The notes under the pieces: generated by a model
Seen by the model: the letters and a program-made list of their open reading frames with translations, nothing else
What the model was told of the DNA's origin: nothing
The model's database searches: none
Program-made: the position numbers and the translations under genes
Assembly: GCA_938017515.1 (NCBI GenBank)
Contig: CALIJJ010000074.1
Coordinates: forward strand, 1 to 43,131
Direction of reading: 5' to 3'
Source: an uncultured Pseudanabaenaceae cyanobacterium
Lineage (GTDB): Bacteria; Cyanobacteriota; Cyanobacteriia; PCC-9006; JAAUQQ01
Length of the DNA: 43,131 bases
Part shown: in pieces, positions 1-10,080 of the stretch
Layout: each line of letters opens with the position of its first letter
How positions within the stretch are numbered: position 1 is the stretch's first letter

Positions 1-1725
1 CAAATCAAAATGGCCCAGGGTGCCAAGCCCGGTGAGGGCGGCCAGTTGCCCGGTCGTAAGGTCTATCCCTGGATCGCCAAGGTGCGCCACTCCACGCCCG
101 GTGTGGGCCTGATTTCGCCACCGCCCCACCACGACATCTACTCAATTGAGGACTTGGCGGAGCTCATCCACGACCTCAAAAACGCAAACCGGGATGCACG
201 CATCAGCGTCAAGCTGGTGTCTGAGGTTGGGGTTGGAACCATTGCAGCGGGCGTCGCCAAGGCCCACGCGGATGTGGTCTTGGTTTCCGGCTTCGACGGC
301 GGTACCGGGGCTTCACCCCAGACGTCGATTAAGCATGCTGGTTTGCCCTGGGAGTTGGGCATTGCGGAGACCCACCAGACATTGGTGCTGAACAATCTGC
401 GCAGCCGCATTGCGGTGGAAGCGGATGGTCAGATGAAGACAGGGCGGGATATTGCGATCGCCACCCTCCTCGGCGCTGAGGAATACGGCTTCTCCACCGC
501 TCCCCTGGTGACGCTGGGCTGCATCATGATGCGTGTCTGCCACAAGAACACTTGCCCAGTTGGGGTTGCAACCCAGGATCCCAAGCTGCGTAAGAACTTC
601 ATGGGTGACCCGGAATACGCCGCCAACTTCATGCGGTTTATCGCCCAGGAAATGCGCGAAATTATGGCGGAGCTGGGCTTCCGCACCGTCAACGAAATGG
701 TGGGTCGCACCGATGCCCTGGAGCCGAAGAAGGCGGTGGACCATTGGAAGGCCAAAGGCATCGACCTGTCGAAGATTCTCTATCAGCCGGAAGCCGGTCC
801 CGAGATTGGTCGCTACTGCCAGATTCCCCAGGACCATGGTCTAGAGAAATCTTTGGACATGACCCAGCTGCTGGAGATCTGCAAGCCTGCGATCGAGAAC
901 GGCGAGAAGGTCCAAGCTAAGCTGCCCATCTGCAATGTCAATCGGGTTGTCGGCACTATCCTCGGCAACGAAATCACCAAGCGCCATTGGGAGGGCTTGC
1001 CGGAGGATACGGTCCAGCTCCATTTCCAGGGGAGCGCAGGTCAGAGCTTCGGCGCGTTTGTTCCCAAGGGCGTGACGATGCAGCTAGAGGGCGATGCCAA
1101 TGACTACTTTGGCAAGGGCCTCAGCGGCGGCAAGCTGGTGCTCTATCCTGACCAGCGATCGACGTTTGTGCCGGAGGAGAACATTATCGCTGGCAACGTT
1201 GCCTTCTACGGTGCCACCGGCGGTGAGGCTTACATTCGCGGCATTGTTGGCGAGCGTTTTTGCGTGCGCAACTCCGGTGTTCATGCGGTGGTCGAAGCCA
1301 TTGGTGACCACGGTTGTGAGTACATGACTGGCGGTAAGGTGGTCATCCTCAACGGGACAGGACGTAACTTTGCGGCAGGGATGAGTGGTGGTGTTGCCTA
1401 TGTGCTGGATGACTCCGGTGATTTCCCCAGTCGTTGTAACCGGGAGATGGTGGACCTAGAATCGCTGGAAGATGCGGAGGAGATTCGCGATTTGAAGGCG
1501 ATGATCGAGCGGCACCGGGAATTGACAGGGAGCGATCGCGCCCAGCACATTCTCAGCAACTGGGACCAATCCGTCAGCCAATTCGTCAAGGTCATGCCCC
1601 GCGACTACAAACGGGTGTTGCAGCATATCAAGACTGCGCTGGATGCAGGTCTCAGCAATGATGAGGCCTTGTCAGCAGCGTTCGAAGAAAATGCCCGTGA
1701 CATCAGCCGCATTGGTGGGTCGTAA
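1..1725 (+). CDS. gltB: Glutamate synthase large subunit, C-terminal part (5' truncated by window)
   Basis: This is the C-terminal 574 residues of the large (alpha) subunit of glutamate synthase, which makes glutamate from glutamine and 2-oxoglutarate in the cytoplasm. The frame is open from base 1 (Q-I-K before the first Met), so the gene starts upstream; full GltB is about 1500 residues. Visible are the [16 protein letters not shown] segment of the FMN synthase domain and the 3Fe-4S ligands in [15 protein letters not shown] (C-x5-C-x4-C). The C-terminal third is the glycine-rich GXGXG beta-helix domain (for example [10 protein letters not shown] and TGGEAYIRG). The small subunit gltD follows on the same strand after a repeat-bearing spacer. 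That points to the NAD(P)H-dependent enzyme rather than the ferredoxin-dependent GlsF, which works without GltD. Confidence 0.97.
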   Translation, partial: QIKMAQGAKPGEGGQLPGRKVYPWIAKVRHSTPGVGLISPPPHHDIYSIEDLAELIHDLKNANRDARISVKLVSEVGVGTIAAGVAKAHADVVLVSGFDGGTGASPQTSIKHAGLPWELGIAETHQTLVLNNLRSRIAVEADGQMKTGRDIAIATLLGAEEYGFSTAPLVTLGCIMMRVCHKNTCPVGVATQDPKLRKNFMGDPEYAANFMRFIAQEMREIMAELGFRTVNEMVGRTDALEPKKAVDHWKAKGIDLSKILYQPEAGPEIGRYCQIPQDHGLEKSLDMTQLLEICKPAIENGEKVQAKLPICNVNRVVGTILGNEITKRHWEGLPEDTVQLHFQGSAGQSFGAFVPKGVTMQLEGDANDYFGKGLSGGKLVLYPDQRSTFVPEENIIAGNVAFYGATGGEAYIRGIVGERFCVRNSGVHAVVEAIGDHGCEYMTGGKVVILNGTGRNFAAGMSGGVAYVLDDSGDFPSRCNREMVDLESLEDAEEIRDLKAMIERHRELTGSDRAQHILSNWDQSVSQFVKVMPRDYKRVLQHIKTALDAGLSNDEALSAAFEENARDISRIGGS

Positions 1726-1726
1726 C

Positions 1727-1827
1727 CAACAGCCGCCCCCATCCCCCAGCCCCTTGCCCCCAATGTTGGGGGAAGGGGAGTCGAAAGTCCCTCTCCCAAC
1801 ATTGGGAGAGGGATTTAGGGAGAGGGC
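1727..1827. repeat. Palindromic G/C-rich intergenic repeat between gltB and gltD
   Basis: Just after the gltB stop lie two nested inverted repeats. One is built on CCCCCAATGTTGGGGG and the other on CCCTCTCCCAACATTGGGAGAGGG; they share the core CCCAAYRTTGGG and can also pair with each other. The copy resembles the dispersed CCC(T/C)...AAGGGG family seen between genes in many cyanobacterial genomes. That family link is from memory, not from a search. It may affect mRNA stability or coupling between gltB and gltD. Confidence 0.7.
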
Positions 1828-1899
1828 CAGATATTTCAATACCTCAACAATGAGTATTCCGTTTCACTTAATCAATCTCTAAAAAGTACGACAAAGATC

Positions 1900-3384
1900 A
1901 TGGGAAAACCAACCGGCTTCATGGAATATCTGCGCGAGGTGGCCGATGAGGTCTCCCCCCTCGATCGCGTTCGCAATTGGGATGAGTTCCATCTCCATAT
2001 GCCCGATGAGGACCTGCAAACCCAGGCCGCTCGCTGCATGGATTGCGGCACACCCTTCTGCCACACGGGCATGGAAATCAACCGCATGGCCAGCGGTTGC
2101 CCAGTCAACAATCTGGTGCCTGAGTGGAACGATTTGATTTACCGGGGACTGTGGAAAGAAGCGCTGGATCGCCTCCACAAAACCAATAACTTCCCTGAAT
2201 TCACCGGGCGCGTTTGCCCCGCCCCCTGCGAAGGCTCCTGTGTTCTAGGCATCACCAACCCACCGGTGACGATCAAGAACATTGAGTACTCCATCGCCGA
2301 GAAAGGCTGGGAAGAGGGCTGGATTACGCCGCAGTTGCCCGGGAAACGGACGGGTAAGAAAATTGCCATCGTCGGCTCTGGCCCCGCAGGCCTTGCCGCC
2401 GCCGCCCAGCTCAACAGCGCCGGTCACTGGGTCACGGTCTACGAACGGGCCGATCGCCCCGGCGGTCTGCTGATGTACGGCATCCCCAACATGAAACTGG
2501 ACAAGAAAAAGGTCGTCCAGCGCCGTTTGGATGTGCTCCAGGCGGAAGGAGTCACGTTCGTCTGCAACACCGAAATCGGCAAGGATATCTCCTCCGAGCA
2601 GCTCGTCAATGACTTTGACTCCGTCATTCTCTGTACGGGTTCCACCCGCCCCCGTGATCTGCCCATTGAAGGTCGCGAGCTGAACGGTATCCACTTTGCC
2701 ATGGACTTCCTGCGGCCCAATACCCAGGCTGTTCTCGACGGTAAGCCCGGAGCGGACTACATTTCAGCTGCGGGCAAGGATGTCGTTATTATTGGCGGTG
2801 GTGATACAGGGACGGACTGTGTCGGCACGTCCATTCGCCACGGCGCCACCAGCGTCACCCAGCTTGAAATTATGCCCAAACCGCCCAATGAGCGGGCGGC
2901 GAATAATCCCTGGCCTGAATGGCCCAAGGTCTACAAAATGGACTATGGCCAGGAAGAAGCCGAGGCGATGTTTGGTCATGAGCCTCGGACCTATCTACGG
3001 ACCGCGACGAAGTTTGAAAACGATGGGGACGGCAACGTCAAAGCGGTTCACACGGTTGAGATTGAATGGAAAAAAGATGAGCAGGGTCGCTTCTCGCCCC
3101 AGCCCATTGCGGGCACTGAGAAAATTATGCCTGCGCAACTGGTCCTGCTGGCCATGGGCTTCCTGGGTCCCGAGCAGCCGCTGATTGAGGCGCTGGGTCT
3201 AGAAACCGATCCCCGCAGCAATGTGAAGGCGGAGCATGAGCAGTACACCACGGCGGTTCCCGGTGTGTTTGCGGCGGGGGATTGTCGTCGGGGTCAGAGC
3301 TTGGTGGTGTGGGCCTTCAATGAAGGTCGGGGTGTGGCGCGGGAGTGCGATCGCTACCTCATGGGCCACACCGATTTGCCATAA
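1900..3384 (+). CDS. gltD: Glutamate synthase small subunit
   Basis: This is the beta subunit of NAD(P)H-dependent glutamate synthase. It oxidises NAD(P)H on FAD and passes electrons through 4Fe-4S clusters to GltB. The 494-residue protein has the N-terminal cysteine clusters of the family ([12 protein letters not shown], then CPVNN and CPAPCEGSC). An FAD-binding Rossmann motif [10 protein letters not shown] follows near residue 155, then an NAD(P)-binding motif [10 protein letters not shown] near residue 298. The C-terminal FAD motif is [18 protein letters not shown]. Length is normal for GltD. It lies 174 nt downstream of gltB on the same strand, so the two are probably co-transcribed through the palindromic repeat. 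Confidence 0.97.
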   Translation: MGKPTGFMEYLREVADEVSPLDRVRNWDEFHLHMPDEDLQTQAARCMDCGTPFCHTGMEINRMASGCPVNNLVPEWNDLIYRGLWKEALDRLHKTNNFPEFTGRVCPAPCEGSCVLGITNPPVTIKNIEYSIAEKGWEEGWITPQLPGKRTGKKIAIVGSGPAGLAAAAQLNSAGHWVTVYERADRPGGLLMYGIPNMKLDKKKVVQRRLDVLQAEGVTFVCNTEIGKDISSEQLVNDFDSVILCTGSTRPRDLPIEGRELNGIHFAMDFLRPNTQAVLDGKPGADYISAAGKDVVIIGGGDTGTDCVGTSIRHGATSVTQLEIMPKPPNERAANNPWPEWPKVYKMDYGQEEAEAMFGHEPRTYLRTATKFENDGDGNVKAVHTVEIEWKKDEQGRFSPQPIAGTEKIMPAQLVLLAMGFLGPEQPLIEALGLETDPRSNVKAEHEQYTTAVPGVFAAGDCRRGQSLVVWAFNEGRGVARECDRYLMGHTDLP

Positions 3385-3488
3385 CTGGCAAGCCAAGCCA
3401 ACTCAATATGGAGACAGCGGTATAAAATCCGGGAATCTTAGGGGAGACGTTCACCAGAACGCTTGAGCTCAATCGCAATGATGCTGCA

Positions 3489-6008
3489 ATGCTCCCTCCT
3501 AAGCCGCTGTTCTCCAAATTCAATTCAGCTCAGCCCAGACTAGCTCAGCCCAGACTAGCCCAGCACTGCTCAGCCCATCCATGGCCAGCACTGCTGGTTT
3601 TTCCGTTGGGCTTGCTCACGTTAAATCTGTTTGAGGCAGCGGCGCTGGCTTTTCCTGTCGCCCTTGATGGCATGACGCCCGGTAGCCAAATCACCGGGTC
3701 GAGTAATTGCTTGACTGACTGCACGATTCGCAGCGCTTCCCCACTTACGGGGGATTACTTACTTCACAGTTTTCAGGACTTCAATGTCGAGCCCGGCGTC
3801 ACGGTGACCTTGGACAGTGGCGGCATTGCCAATACCCTCACTCGAGTCACGGGGGGAGACCCTTCAACGATTAGAGGGCAGTTGCAACTCATTAATGGGG
3901 AAAATCTATTTCTCATCAACCCCGGTGGTATTCAGTTTGAGAATGCCATTCTCGATCTATCCGGTTCGTTTTTCGCCAGCACCGCTGACAGTATTCGGTT
4001 TCAAGACACGCTCCTGCTCGGGGCTCCTAACCCCTTTGGTCGGCTGGTCCAGGAGTACAGTGCGACTGATACGATATCCATCTTCTCGCCGTCGGATATC
4101 TCAGCCATAACGGGGATTACAGGCCTGCGCTTTAACAGTAATCCTGTCGCAATCACAGTGACAGGGCTGACGGTGAACACTGGCGGCAACACAAGTACTG
4201 GGCGTACCCTCGGATTTCTCGGCGGGCCTGTCACCTTTGATCAGACCAGCTTCCAACTCGGTAATAATTGGCATCTCAGGCTTGGGGGGATTGGGGGGGC
4301 GGATACTGTTCCTATCACGCCCACGGCTGACGGTTGGGCATTCAACGACGATTCCGTCAGTGCTTTTGCAGCGATCGCCTTCAATAATTCGTTCATTGAC
4401 TTGGCGACTGGTTTTTCGAGTCCCGTCTTCCAGGCACGGGGGCAATCGATAACGCTGAACAATTCTCAGCTCCGTACGCTGGTCTCCTCCGGTGTTGGCC
4501 AACCCCTGCGGCTGACGGCTGAAGATGAAATCATCCTCAACGGATCATCGATTCAGTCCGAGGTGTCGGGCAGTTTTACGGGGAATGACATCAGCCTTCG
4601 GGCCGGTGATATTTTGTTTTCCAATGCATCAGCAATCCAAGCAATCGCCCTAAATGATGCGATCGGAGGACAATTAAATCTCCGTACACGGAATAATTTT
4701 CAAATTAATAGTAATTCTGTGCTTCGCACCGTTGCTAACCAAGACGCCCAGGGTGGCAGTCTTCAACTCGACATTGATGGAGCGCTCGTACTCGGAAACC
4801 AGAGCATTATTCAGGCCACTGGTAATGATGATGGAGCCGGAGGGGATGTCCAAATTAATGCGCGTGAATTGACAGCCTCTGATCAGTCTGAGATACAGAC
4901 GATTGTCAATGGCAATCGTCCCGGCGGCAGCCTCACCATTAATGCCTTAGAGCAGGTAACGCTTGAGAATCAGTCGAAGATTCTGGCGATCGCCAATCAA
5001 GATTCCCCCATTGGCGATATCACAATCACAGCAGCAGCTCTTCTGTTGGATAACTCGGAAATCAGTACTCGCACGCTCGAAAAAGGGGGCAATATCCGTT
5101 TGGATATGAGTCAGCAAATTCAGCTCGACAATGGCAGTCTGATTTCAGCAATTGGTGATGCAACCGGAGCCATGCAGGGGGGAACGATCACAATCGTGAC
5201 GCCGCTCCTGGAAGCCTTATCCATCTCTGACAACGACATTCGAGCCCGAGCTCAGTTTGATCCCTTTGCTGCGACCGCAAACATTCAGTTCAACCCCATC
5301 GATCTCAGCGGTGTTCTGAGTCTTGTCAATTTCAATCAAGAGCCTGCGGTTCATACCTCTGTCCCAGACGGCATCCAGAATGCTCTGAATCAAATTGATG
5401 CTGGGCTGCCCGACATCGTAACGCCTGCACCGACACCGACCATGACGCCGGCATCTATACCAACACCGACAACGCTACCAACGCCGACACCGACACCGGT
5501 CTCTATACCAACGCCTGCACCATCCCCTATCCCGAATAATGCACAACCCCGTGCCAGTGGAGAAACGGTGAGCCCTGTCCTATCCGCATCCTATCTCTCT
5601 TCAGATGCTCTAACAACTGATCTGGATGGACGCTTGGTTGATCCTTACAACCTGCTGAGTCAGCAGTGTTCCCGGGATATAGCCAAGGAAAGCCGCTTTG
5701 TGATCACAGGTCGTGGGGGATTAGTGCCCAGTCCCCAGCTCAGCCTGGCGGATGATACGCCTTTGGATGATCTGCGACCTGAGGTTTCGACGATGTTTTC
5801 GTCAGGTCAGCTGTTCGACAATGCTTCCTCTGCTTCTTCCCTCCCGTTGCGTCTTGGCTTATCGCCAGGCTCCCTGCCCAGAGAGGGACTGCGGGAAGCG
5901 AACCGCTGGCGGCGGAATCAGCGGGGGCAGGTGCAGCTGGTGGCTGCGATTCCAGGCTCTGGCACCTCGTTTTGGGCTGCAGCGACCTGTCGCAGGGCAA
6001 GGAGATAA
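3489..6008 (+). CDS. Filamentous haemagglutinin-type exoprotein (TpsA-like)
   Basis: This is a large exported protein of the two-partner-secretion type. After a basic start, a hydrophobic segment (LLVFPLGLLTLNLF, ending in ALAFP near residue 55) acts as signal peptide. Residues of about 58-190 form the haemagglutination-activity domain, with the hallmark stretches NCLTDCTIR, LLHSFQDFNVEPG and LFLINPGGIQFEN. A region of beta-helix-like repeats rich in N, Q, S and G follows to about residue 640. Then comes a proline/threonine linker of PTPTP units (about 643-690) and a C-terminal region with a single Cys and VITGRGGLVP, as in other cyanobacterial members. ATG start at 3489; upstream ATGs are out of frame. 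The next gene starts 4 nt after the stop. No TpsB transporter is in the window. Confidence 0.9.
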   Translation: MLPPKPLFSKFNSAQPRLAQPRLAQHCSAHPWPALLVFPLGLLTLNLFEAAALAFPVALDGMTPGSQITGSSNCLTDCTIRSASPLTGDYLLHSFQDFNVEPGVTVTLDSGGIANTLTRVTGGDPSTIRGQLQLINGENLFLINPGGIQFENAILDLSGSFFASTADSIRFQDTLLLGAPNPFGRLVQEYSATDTISIFSPSDISAITGITGLRFNSNPVAITVTGLTVNTGGNTSTGRTLGFLGGPVTFDQTSFQLGNNWHLRLGGIGGADTVPITPTADGWAFNDDSVSAFAAIAFNNSFIDLATGFSSPVFQARGQSITLNNSQLRTLVSSGVGQPLRLTAEDEIILNGSSIQSEVSGSFTGNDISLRAGDILFSNASAIQAIALNDAIGGQLNLRTRNNFQINSNSVLRTVANQDAQGGSLQLDIDGALVLGNQSIIQATGNDDGAGGDVQINARELTASDQSEIQTIVNGNRPGGSLTINALEQVTLENQSKILAIANQDSPIGDITITAAALLLDNSEISTRTLEKGGNIRLDMSQQIQLDNGSLISAIGDATGAMQGGTITIVTPLLEALSISDNDIRARAQFDPFAATANIQFNPIDLSGVLSLVNFNQEPAVHTSVPDGIQNALNQIDAGLPDIVTPAPTPTMTPASIPTPTTLPTPTPTPVSIPTPAPSPIPNNAQPRASGETVSPVLSASYLSSDALTTDLDGRLVDPYNLLSQQCSRDIAKESRFVITGRGGLVPSPQLSLADDTPLDDLRPEVSTMFSSGQLFDNASSASSLPLRLGLSPGSLPREGLREANRWRRNQRGQVQLVAAIPGSGTSFWAAATCRRARR
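3531..3576 (+). repeat. 15-bp tandem repeat in the leader of the exoprotein gene
   Basis: CAGCCCAGACTAGCT is followed directly by CAGCCCAGACTAGCC and then a partial copy. It encodes AQPRLAQPRLAQ ahead of the signal-peptide core, so it lengthens the basic N-region of the signal peptide. Confidence 0.85.
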
Positions 6009-6012
6009 AACC

Positions 6013-8613
6013 ATGGAACTCAGACTTTCATCATGGTTGAGGCCCCAATTTCGTCGTCGTTGTCTGGCCCTCGGCTTTGCCCTTGGCTTGGTGTTGAGCC
6101 ATCTTCTCTCGAGTCTAACCGTTCAGGCGATGGAAGCGGGCGACCCCTCGATCGGTCGAGCGAGAATACTAGAACAAGTGCAGCTGCTGTCCAATTCATC
6201 GATTCAGCACCAGCATTTGGGCCAATGGACCGAGGCTCAACGTTTGATTGAATCTGGGCTGGAGCTGTTATCTCAATACGAACAAACCCATCGGCAAACG
6301 GGCCAGAATTCTGAGGAGACCGCAACCTATGCAACGGCTTTAGGACAAGCTCTGAATACCCAGGGCAGTCTTTCACTGGCGATGGGAAACGGTGAGGATG
6401 CTCTGGAACAATGGCAGCAAGCCGAGGCAGCGTACCGCCAAGCTCGGGATGAAGTTGGCAGGGTGCGTAGTCGGCTCAACCAAGCTCAGGCACTGCAAAG
6501 GCTGGGGTTTTATCGTCGGGCGATCGCCCAACTGGCAGCAGTTGATCAGGAGCTGAACCTGTCCGCAAAGTTGGCTCCGCTCAAAATCACCACTTTGCAA
6601 CGCTGGGGAGAGCTCCTCCGTCTAACGGGCGAGATTCCTCTTGCTAAGGAGAAGTTGGAGCAGGGCTTAAGCCTCGCGCAACAGTTTCAACAGCGTCAAA
6701 AAGTTCCCTCTCTCCTGCTGAGCTTGGGCTACTTGGCCCAGGCCAATGATGAGCCTGAAACTGCGATGAATTATTATCAGCAAGTTGTTGATGATGCAAT
6801 AAGTCTCCGCAGCCCAGAACTACAGGCCAAGGGCAAGCTGGCTCAGCTAGAACTGTATGGAAAACAAGCCCAGTGGTCCCAATCTCAGGCACTTTGGCCC
6901 GATATCTTGGAGCAGCTCTCTCAACTCCCTCTGCGGCAATCGACGCTATATCAGCGGATTCGGCTCGTTCAACTCCTGACTAAAAGTTCAGGGACTGCAA
7001 CCCCGAGCACCTCTCAGCTACCAATATTTCAACGGATTGCGACGGAGACGTTACACCTCGCCGATACTCTAGGTGATCCCCGTAGTCGAGCCTATGCCCT
7101 AGGTAGCCTCGGAGAAATACAACGATTGCAGCAGCAGTGGCAGACCGCAGCGCAGAATACCCAAGCCGCTCTAGAGATTGCCCAGGCACTTCACGCTCGG
7201 GATATGCTCTGGCGTTGGCAGGGGCAGTTGGGCGATATCAAGCTACAACAGAATGATCGGCAAGGGGCGATCGCAGCCTATCGTGCCGCTGTGATTCACC
7301 TAAACAGTCTGCGGGGCGATCTCGTTGCCATGCAGCCCGGTCTTCAATATTCCTTTCAGGAGGATATTGAGCCGCTGTATCGACAACTGATCAGTCTATT
7401 ACTAGAAGATACAGACGCCTCTGCCGAGGGCCAACTCAATGAGGCCCAGCAACTGGTGGAAGATCTCCAGGGAATTGAGCTCAAGCCCATTGCGTCATCG
7501 CCTTCCACAGAAGCCCAGCAATTAATGGAAAATCTGCAGTTGATGGAGCTGGAGGACTTTCTGCGAGAGTTCTGCAACGATGCTCCCACCCAGCTCCCTG
7601 TCACGGACCTAGACCCCGACGCTGCGATTTTGCGATTCATTGTTTTGCGCGATCGCGTGGAAATCTTGGTTAATTTTCCTAATCAGCCGATCCAACGCTA
7701 TCGCACCGATATTGCTCAGGTTGACCTTGATAAACAGCTAGAGAATTTGCGCCGGACCTTGGTTATCCGGAGCCGACGGCGCTTTCTGAAGCCGAGTCAG
7801 CAACTCTACGATGAACTGATTCGCCCGATGGAAGCTGAGTTCGCGGCTCACCATACGAAAACCCTGGTTTTTGCCCTGGATGGCAGTCTGCAAAATATTC
7901 CCATGGCGGCTCTGCATGATGGTGAACAATACCTGGTGGAGCGTTACCGCGTTGCGCTGATTCCACGGTTGCGCCTCAAAGATACCCCTGCGCTCAGCGC
8001 CGATCAGTTGCAAAATCTTCTGGCTGTCGGTATCAGTGAGCCGAGGCAAGGCTTCTCGGCTCTGCCTCAGGTCGGCCAAGAGCTTGCCGACATTGGGCAA
8101 CAGTTTCCCAAGAGCCAGCGCCTGCAAGATCAAGCCTTTACCGAAACGAATTTTCGAAGCTACCTGCGCAAGCAGGACCCTGCCATTGTGCATGTGGCAA
8201 CCCATGGCCAATTCAGTTCCCGGGCCAAGGAGACCTTCTTGCTGGCCTGGGATTCCCTGATTCATGTGGGTGGGCTGGATACATTGATCCAATCGGGCAG
8301 TGATCGAGGCAACCCTGGCCCTGAGCTGCTTGTGCTGAGCGCTTGCGAAACCGCCGTTGGGGACAACCGAGCGAGCCTGGGCCTTGCGGGCGTTGCCTTT
8401 AAAGCAGGGGCCCGGAGTACTTTGGCAACGCTGTGGGCTGTGAATGATGAAGCCTCGGCAATTTTTATGGAGCAGTTTTACCAAGCGCTGAAGCAACCGG
8501 GCACTGGACGTGCGGATGCCCTGCGTCAGGCCCAGCGAATGCTGCTTCAAAACCCCATATACAAGCATCCTATCTATTGGGCTCCCTACGTGCTGTTGGG
8601 GAGTTGGTGGTAG
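6013..8613 (+). CDS. Exported TPR-CHAT domain protein
   Basis: This predicted 866-residue protein has an N-terminal signal peptide (basic RRR, then LALGFALGLVLSHLL, ending near VQAMEAG). An array of TPR-like helical repeats spans about residues 45-500, and a C-terminal CHAT domain (caspase HetF associated with TPRs) covers about 600-866. The caspase-type dyad is visible as His731 in VHVATHGQFS and Cys778 in LSACETAVG, so the domain looks catalytically intact. The frame is open further upstream, but ATG 6013 is chosen because GGAG lies 9 nt before it and the signal peptide begins there. The 4-nt gap behind the haemagglutinin gene implies one operon; the CHAT protein may cut or regulate the neighbouring exoprotein (inference). 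Residues of about 477-516 hold an internal duplication (EAQQLVEDLQ and EAQQLMENLQ). Confidence 0.9.
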   Translation: MELRLSSWLRPQFRRRCLALGFALGLVLSHLLSSLTVQAMEAGDPSIGRARILEQVQLLSNSSIQHQHLGQWTEAQRLIESGLELLSQYEQTHRQTGQNSEETATYATALGQALNTQGSLSLAMGNGEDALEQWQQAEAAYRQARDEVGRVRSRLNQAQALQRLGFYRRAIAQLAAVDQELNLSAKLAPLKITTLQRWGELLRLTGEIPLAKEKLEQGLSLAQQFQQRQKVPSLLLSLGYLAQANDEPETAMNYYQQVVDDAISLRSPELQAKGKLAQLELYGKQAQWSQSQALWPDILEQLSQLPLRQSTLYQRIRLVQLLTKSSGTATPSTSQLPIFQRIATETLHLADTLGDPRSRAYALGSLGEIQRLQQQWQTAAQNTQAALEIAQALHARDMLWRWQGQLGDIKLQQNDRQGAIAAYRAAVIHLNSLRGDLVAMQPGLQYSFQEDIEPLYRQLISLLLEDTDASAEGQLNEAQQLVEDLQGIELKPIASSPSTEAQQLMENLQLMELEDFLREFCNDAPTQLPVTDLDPDAAILRFIVLRDRVEILVNFPNQPIQRYRTDIAQVDLDKQLENLRRTLVIRSRRRFLKPSQQLYDELIRPMEAEFAAHHTKTLVFALDGSLQNIPMAALHDGEQYLVERYRVALIPRLRLKDTPALSADQLQNLLAVGISEPRQGFSALPQVGQELADIGQQFPKSQRLQDQAFTETNFRSYLRKQDPAIVHVATHGQFSSRAKETFLLAWDSLIHVGGLDTLIQSGSDRGNPGPELLVLSACETAVGDNRASLGLAGVAFKAGARSTLATLWAVNDEASAIFMEQFYQALKQPGTGRADALRQAQRMLLQNPIYKHPIYWAPYVLLGSWW

Positions 8614-8659
8614 GTTGTGCCATTGGGTAGGTTGTGCCATTTGGTAGGTTGTGCAATTT
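8609..8659. repeat. 17-bp tandem repeat, three copies, spanning a stop codon
   Basis: Three adjacent 17-bp units follow the pattern GGTAGGTTGTGC(C/A)ATT(G/T): 8609-8625, 8626-8642 and 8643-8659. The TAG stop of the CHAT gene is inside the first unit. There are no spacers, so it is not a CRISPR array. Confidence 0.9.
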
Positions 8660-8726
8660 GATAGAACCATTGCATCGTGCAATTTGCTATGGTCCCAGAG
8701 TTATCTGCCGGTTTGAATCGCAACTC

Positions 8727-9941
8727 ATGGCGCAACGCAATGGCCCCCTCAACCTTCCTTTTCAGTTCTGGGTCATTACCCTCATCGCTTTCATCAACTC
8801 CGTCAGCTTCACGATCATCATCCCGACGCTGTACCCCTTCGCCAAACAGTTTGGCCTCAGCGACTTCCAAGCCAGCCTGCTCACGACCAGCTATGCTGCG
8901 GCCCAATTCCTCGCCACACCGATTCTGGGCCGACTCTCCGATCGCATGGGCCGTCGCCCGCTGCTGATCATCAGTCTGCTCGGCACCGTCGTCGCGAATC
9001 TCATGGCCGGATACGCCGCCGCTGCTTGGTTACTCTTCTGTGCCCGCATTCTCGATGGCATTACCGGAGGCAACAACTCCATCGCCCTGGCAACGATTAG
9101 CGATACGACAACACCGGAACAGCGGCCCAAAGCCTTTGGCGTGTTTGGAGCAACCTTTCGCTTGGGGTTTATTGCGGGACCGGCCCTTAGCTACTTAGCG
9201 CAACAACTGCCGACGCTACCGGGTGTGTCGAACCTTGGCATGAGCTTTATGCTCTCGGCGGTGATTGCGGCGATCGCTGCTCTTCTCACGTTCTTAGTGC
9301 TGCCTGAAACCCATACCCAGCGTTCAGCCCAAATCAAACTGAGCTGGGATATGTTGGGCCTAGGCCGTGTGGTGCGATCGCTGGCTCATCCCAAAGTGGG
9401 TCGCCTCTTCCTGATGACCTTTCTCAGCGGCTCAACGTTTACGATCTTTGCCTTTGCTTTTCAGCCCTTCTTTATCAATGTGCTGGGTCAGGATGCCAAG
9501 GGCTTGGCGATCGCCTTCGCGGTAGTCGGTATTCTCGGCTTCATTGCCCAAATCTTTGGACTCGACCCGCTACGCAAGCGTTTTCCACTGATTTGGATCC
9601 TTTCGGGAGCACTCGTGGCAAGGGGCATCACGTTTTTGCTCATGCCTGCGCTGCCGAACCTGACGGCCTTTTTTGTCTTGCTGGGCATCTTCGGGGCCAT
9701 TAACTCGTTCCCCATGCCGATCATCGATTCCCTGCTGTCCCTGCGGAGCGATCGCCAGGAACAGGGCGAAGTCCTCGGGATTAATTCCTCTTTCCTGAGC
9801 ATTTCCAACGCCATTGGGCCCGCCATTGGCGGTGTGCTGGTGAGCATCGGCTACCGCGCCCCCTTTTGGATTACGGGCGTGCTCACGATCCTCACGGGTT
9901 TGTTTGCCCTGACGCTTCGGGAGACGCCGCCCGCTGACTGA
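8727..9941 (+). CDS. Major facilitator superfamily transporter
   Basis: This is a 404-residue inner-membrane transporter with about twelve hydrophobic segments. The first begins at WVITLIAFINSVSF. The MFS motif A is visible in the loop between helices 2 and 3 as GRLSDRMGRRPLL, and a second conserved block is LDGITGGNNS in helix 5. The start is placed at ATG 8727 (MAQRNGPLN) rather than at upstream in-frame codons, because the upstream part crosses the tandem repeat and is not hydrophobic. Its closest functional relatives are drug or sugar exporters of the tetracycline-resistance (TetA-like) type, but the substrate cannot be read from the sequence. Neighbouring genes give no clue to the cargo. 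Confidence 0.9.
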   Translation: MAQRNGPLNLPFQFWVITLIAFINSVSFTIIIPTLYPFAKQFGLSDFQASLLTTSYAAAQFLATPILGRLSDRMGRRPLLIISLLGTVVANLMAGYAAAAWLLFCARILDGITGGNNSIALATISDTTTPEQRPKAFGVFGATFRLGFIAGPALSYLAQQLPTLPGVSNLGMSFMLSAVIAAIAALLTFLVLPETHTQRSAQIKLSWDMLGLGRVVRSLAHPKVGRLFLMTFLSGSTFTIFAFAFQPFFINVLGQDAKGLAIAFAVVGILGFIAQIFGLDPLRKRFPLIWILSGALVARGITFLLMPALPNLTAFFVLLGIFGAINSFPMPIIDSLLSLRSDRQEQGEVLGINSSFLSISNAIGPAIGGVLVSIGYRAPFWITGVLTILTGLFALTLRETPPAD

Positions 9942-9954
9942 AGTGGACATGAGT

Positions 9955-9994
9955 CATGGGGGCGTAGGCGTGGGGCATAGGTTGGGGCATAGAC
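9955..9994. repeat. Degenerate 13-bp tandem repeat after the MFS gene
   Basis: CATGGGGGCGTAGG is followed by CGTGGGGCATAGG and TTGGGGCATAGAC, starting 14 nt after the stop codon. The copies are imperfect. Confidence 0.6.
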
Positions 9995-10047
9995 TTGGAG
10001 CAGATTTGAGGGATGCCTCGCCCCCCAATCTGCCAGAACGATCGACC

Positions 10048-10080
10048 ATGGTCCCTGCCGGATCTCAGCAGGGGCACCAT
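10048..10080 (+). terminator. Hairpin downstream of the MFS gene
   Basis: ATGGTCCCTGC pairs with GCAGGGGCACCAT around a 9-nt loop, with a 2-nt bulge. There is no T-run, so it may be a factor-dependent terminator or an mRNA 3' structure. It lies about 110 nt behind the MFS stop. Confidence 0.4.

Noticed and set aside
5752..6012. Upstream extension of the CHAT protein frame into the exoprotein gene
   Set aside because: The frame is open by chance in the overlap. A ribosome-binding site and a signal peptide mark ATG 6013 as the start.
8609..8659. CRISPR-like array of short repeats
   Set aside because: Units are contiguous without spacers and only 17 bp long; the same holds for the other tandem arrays. 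No cas genes are present.
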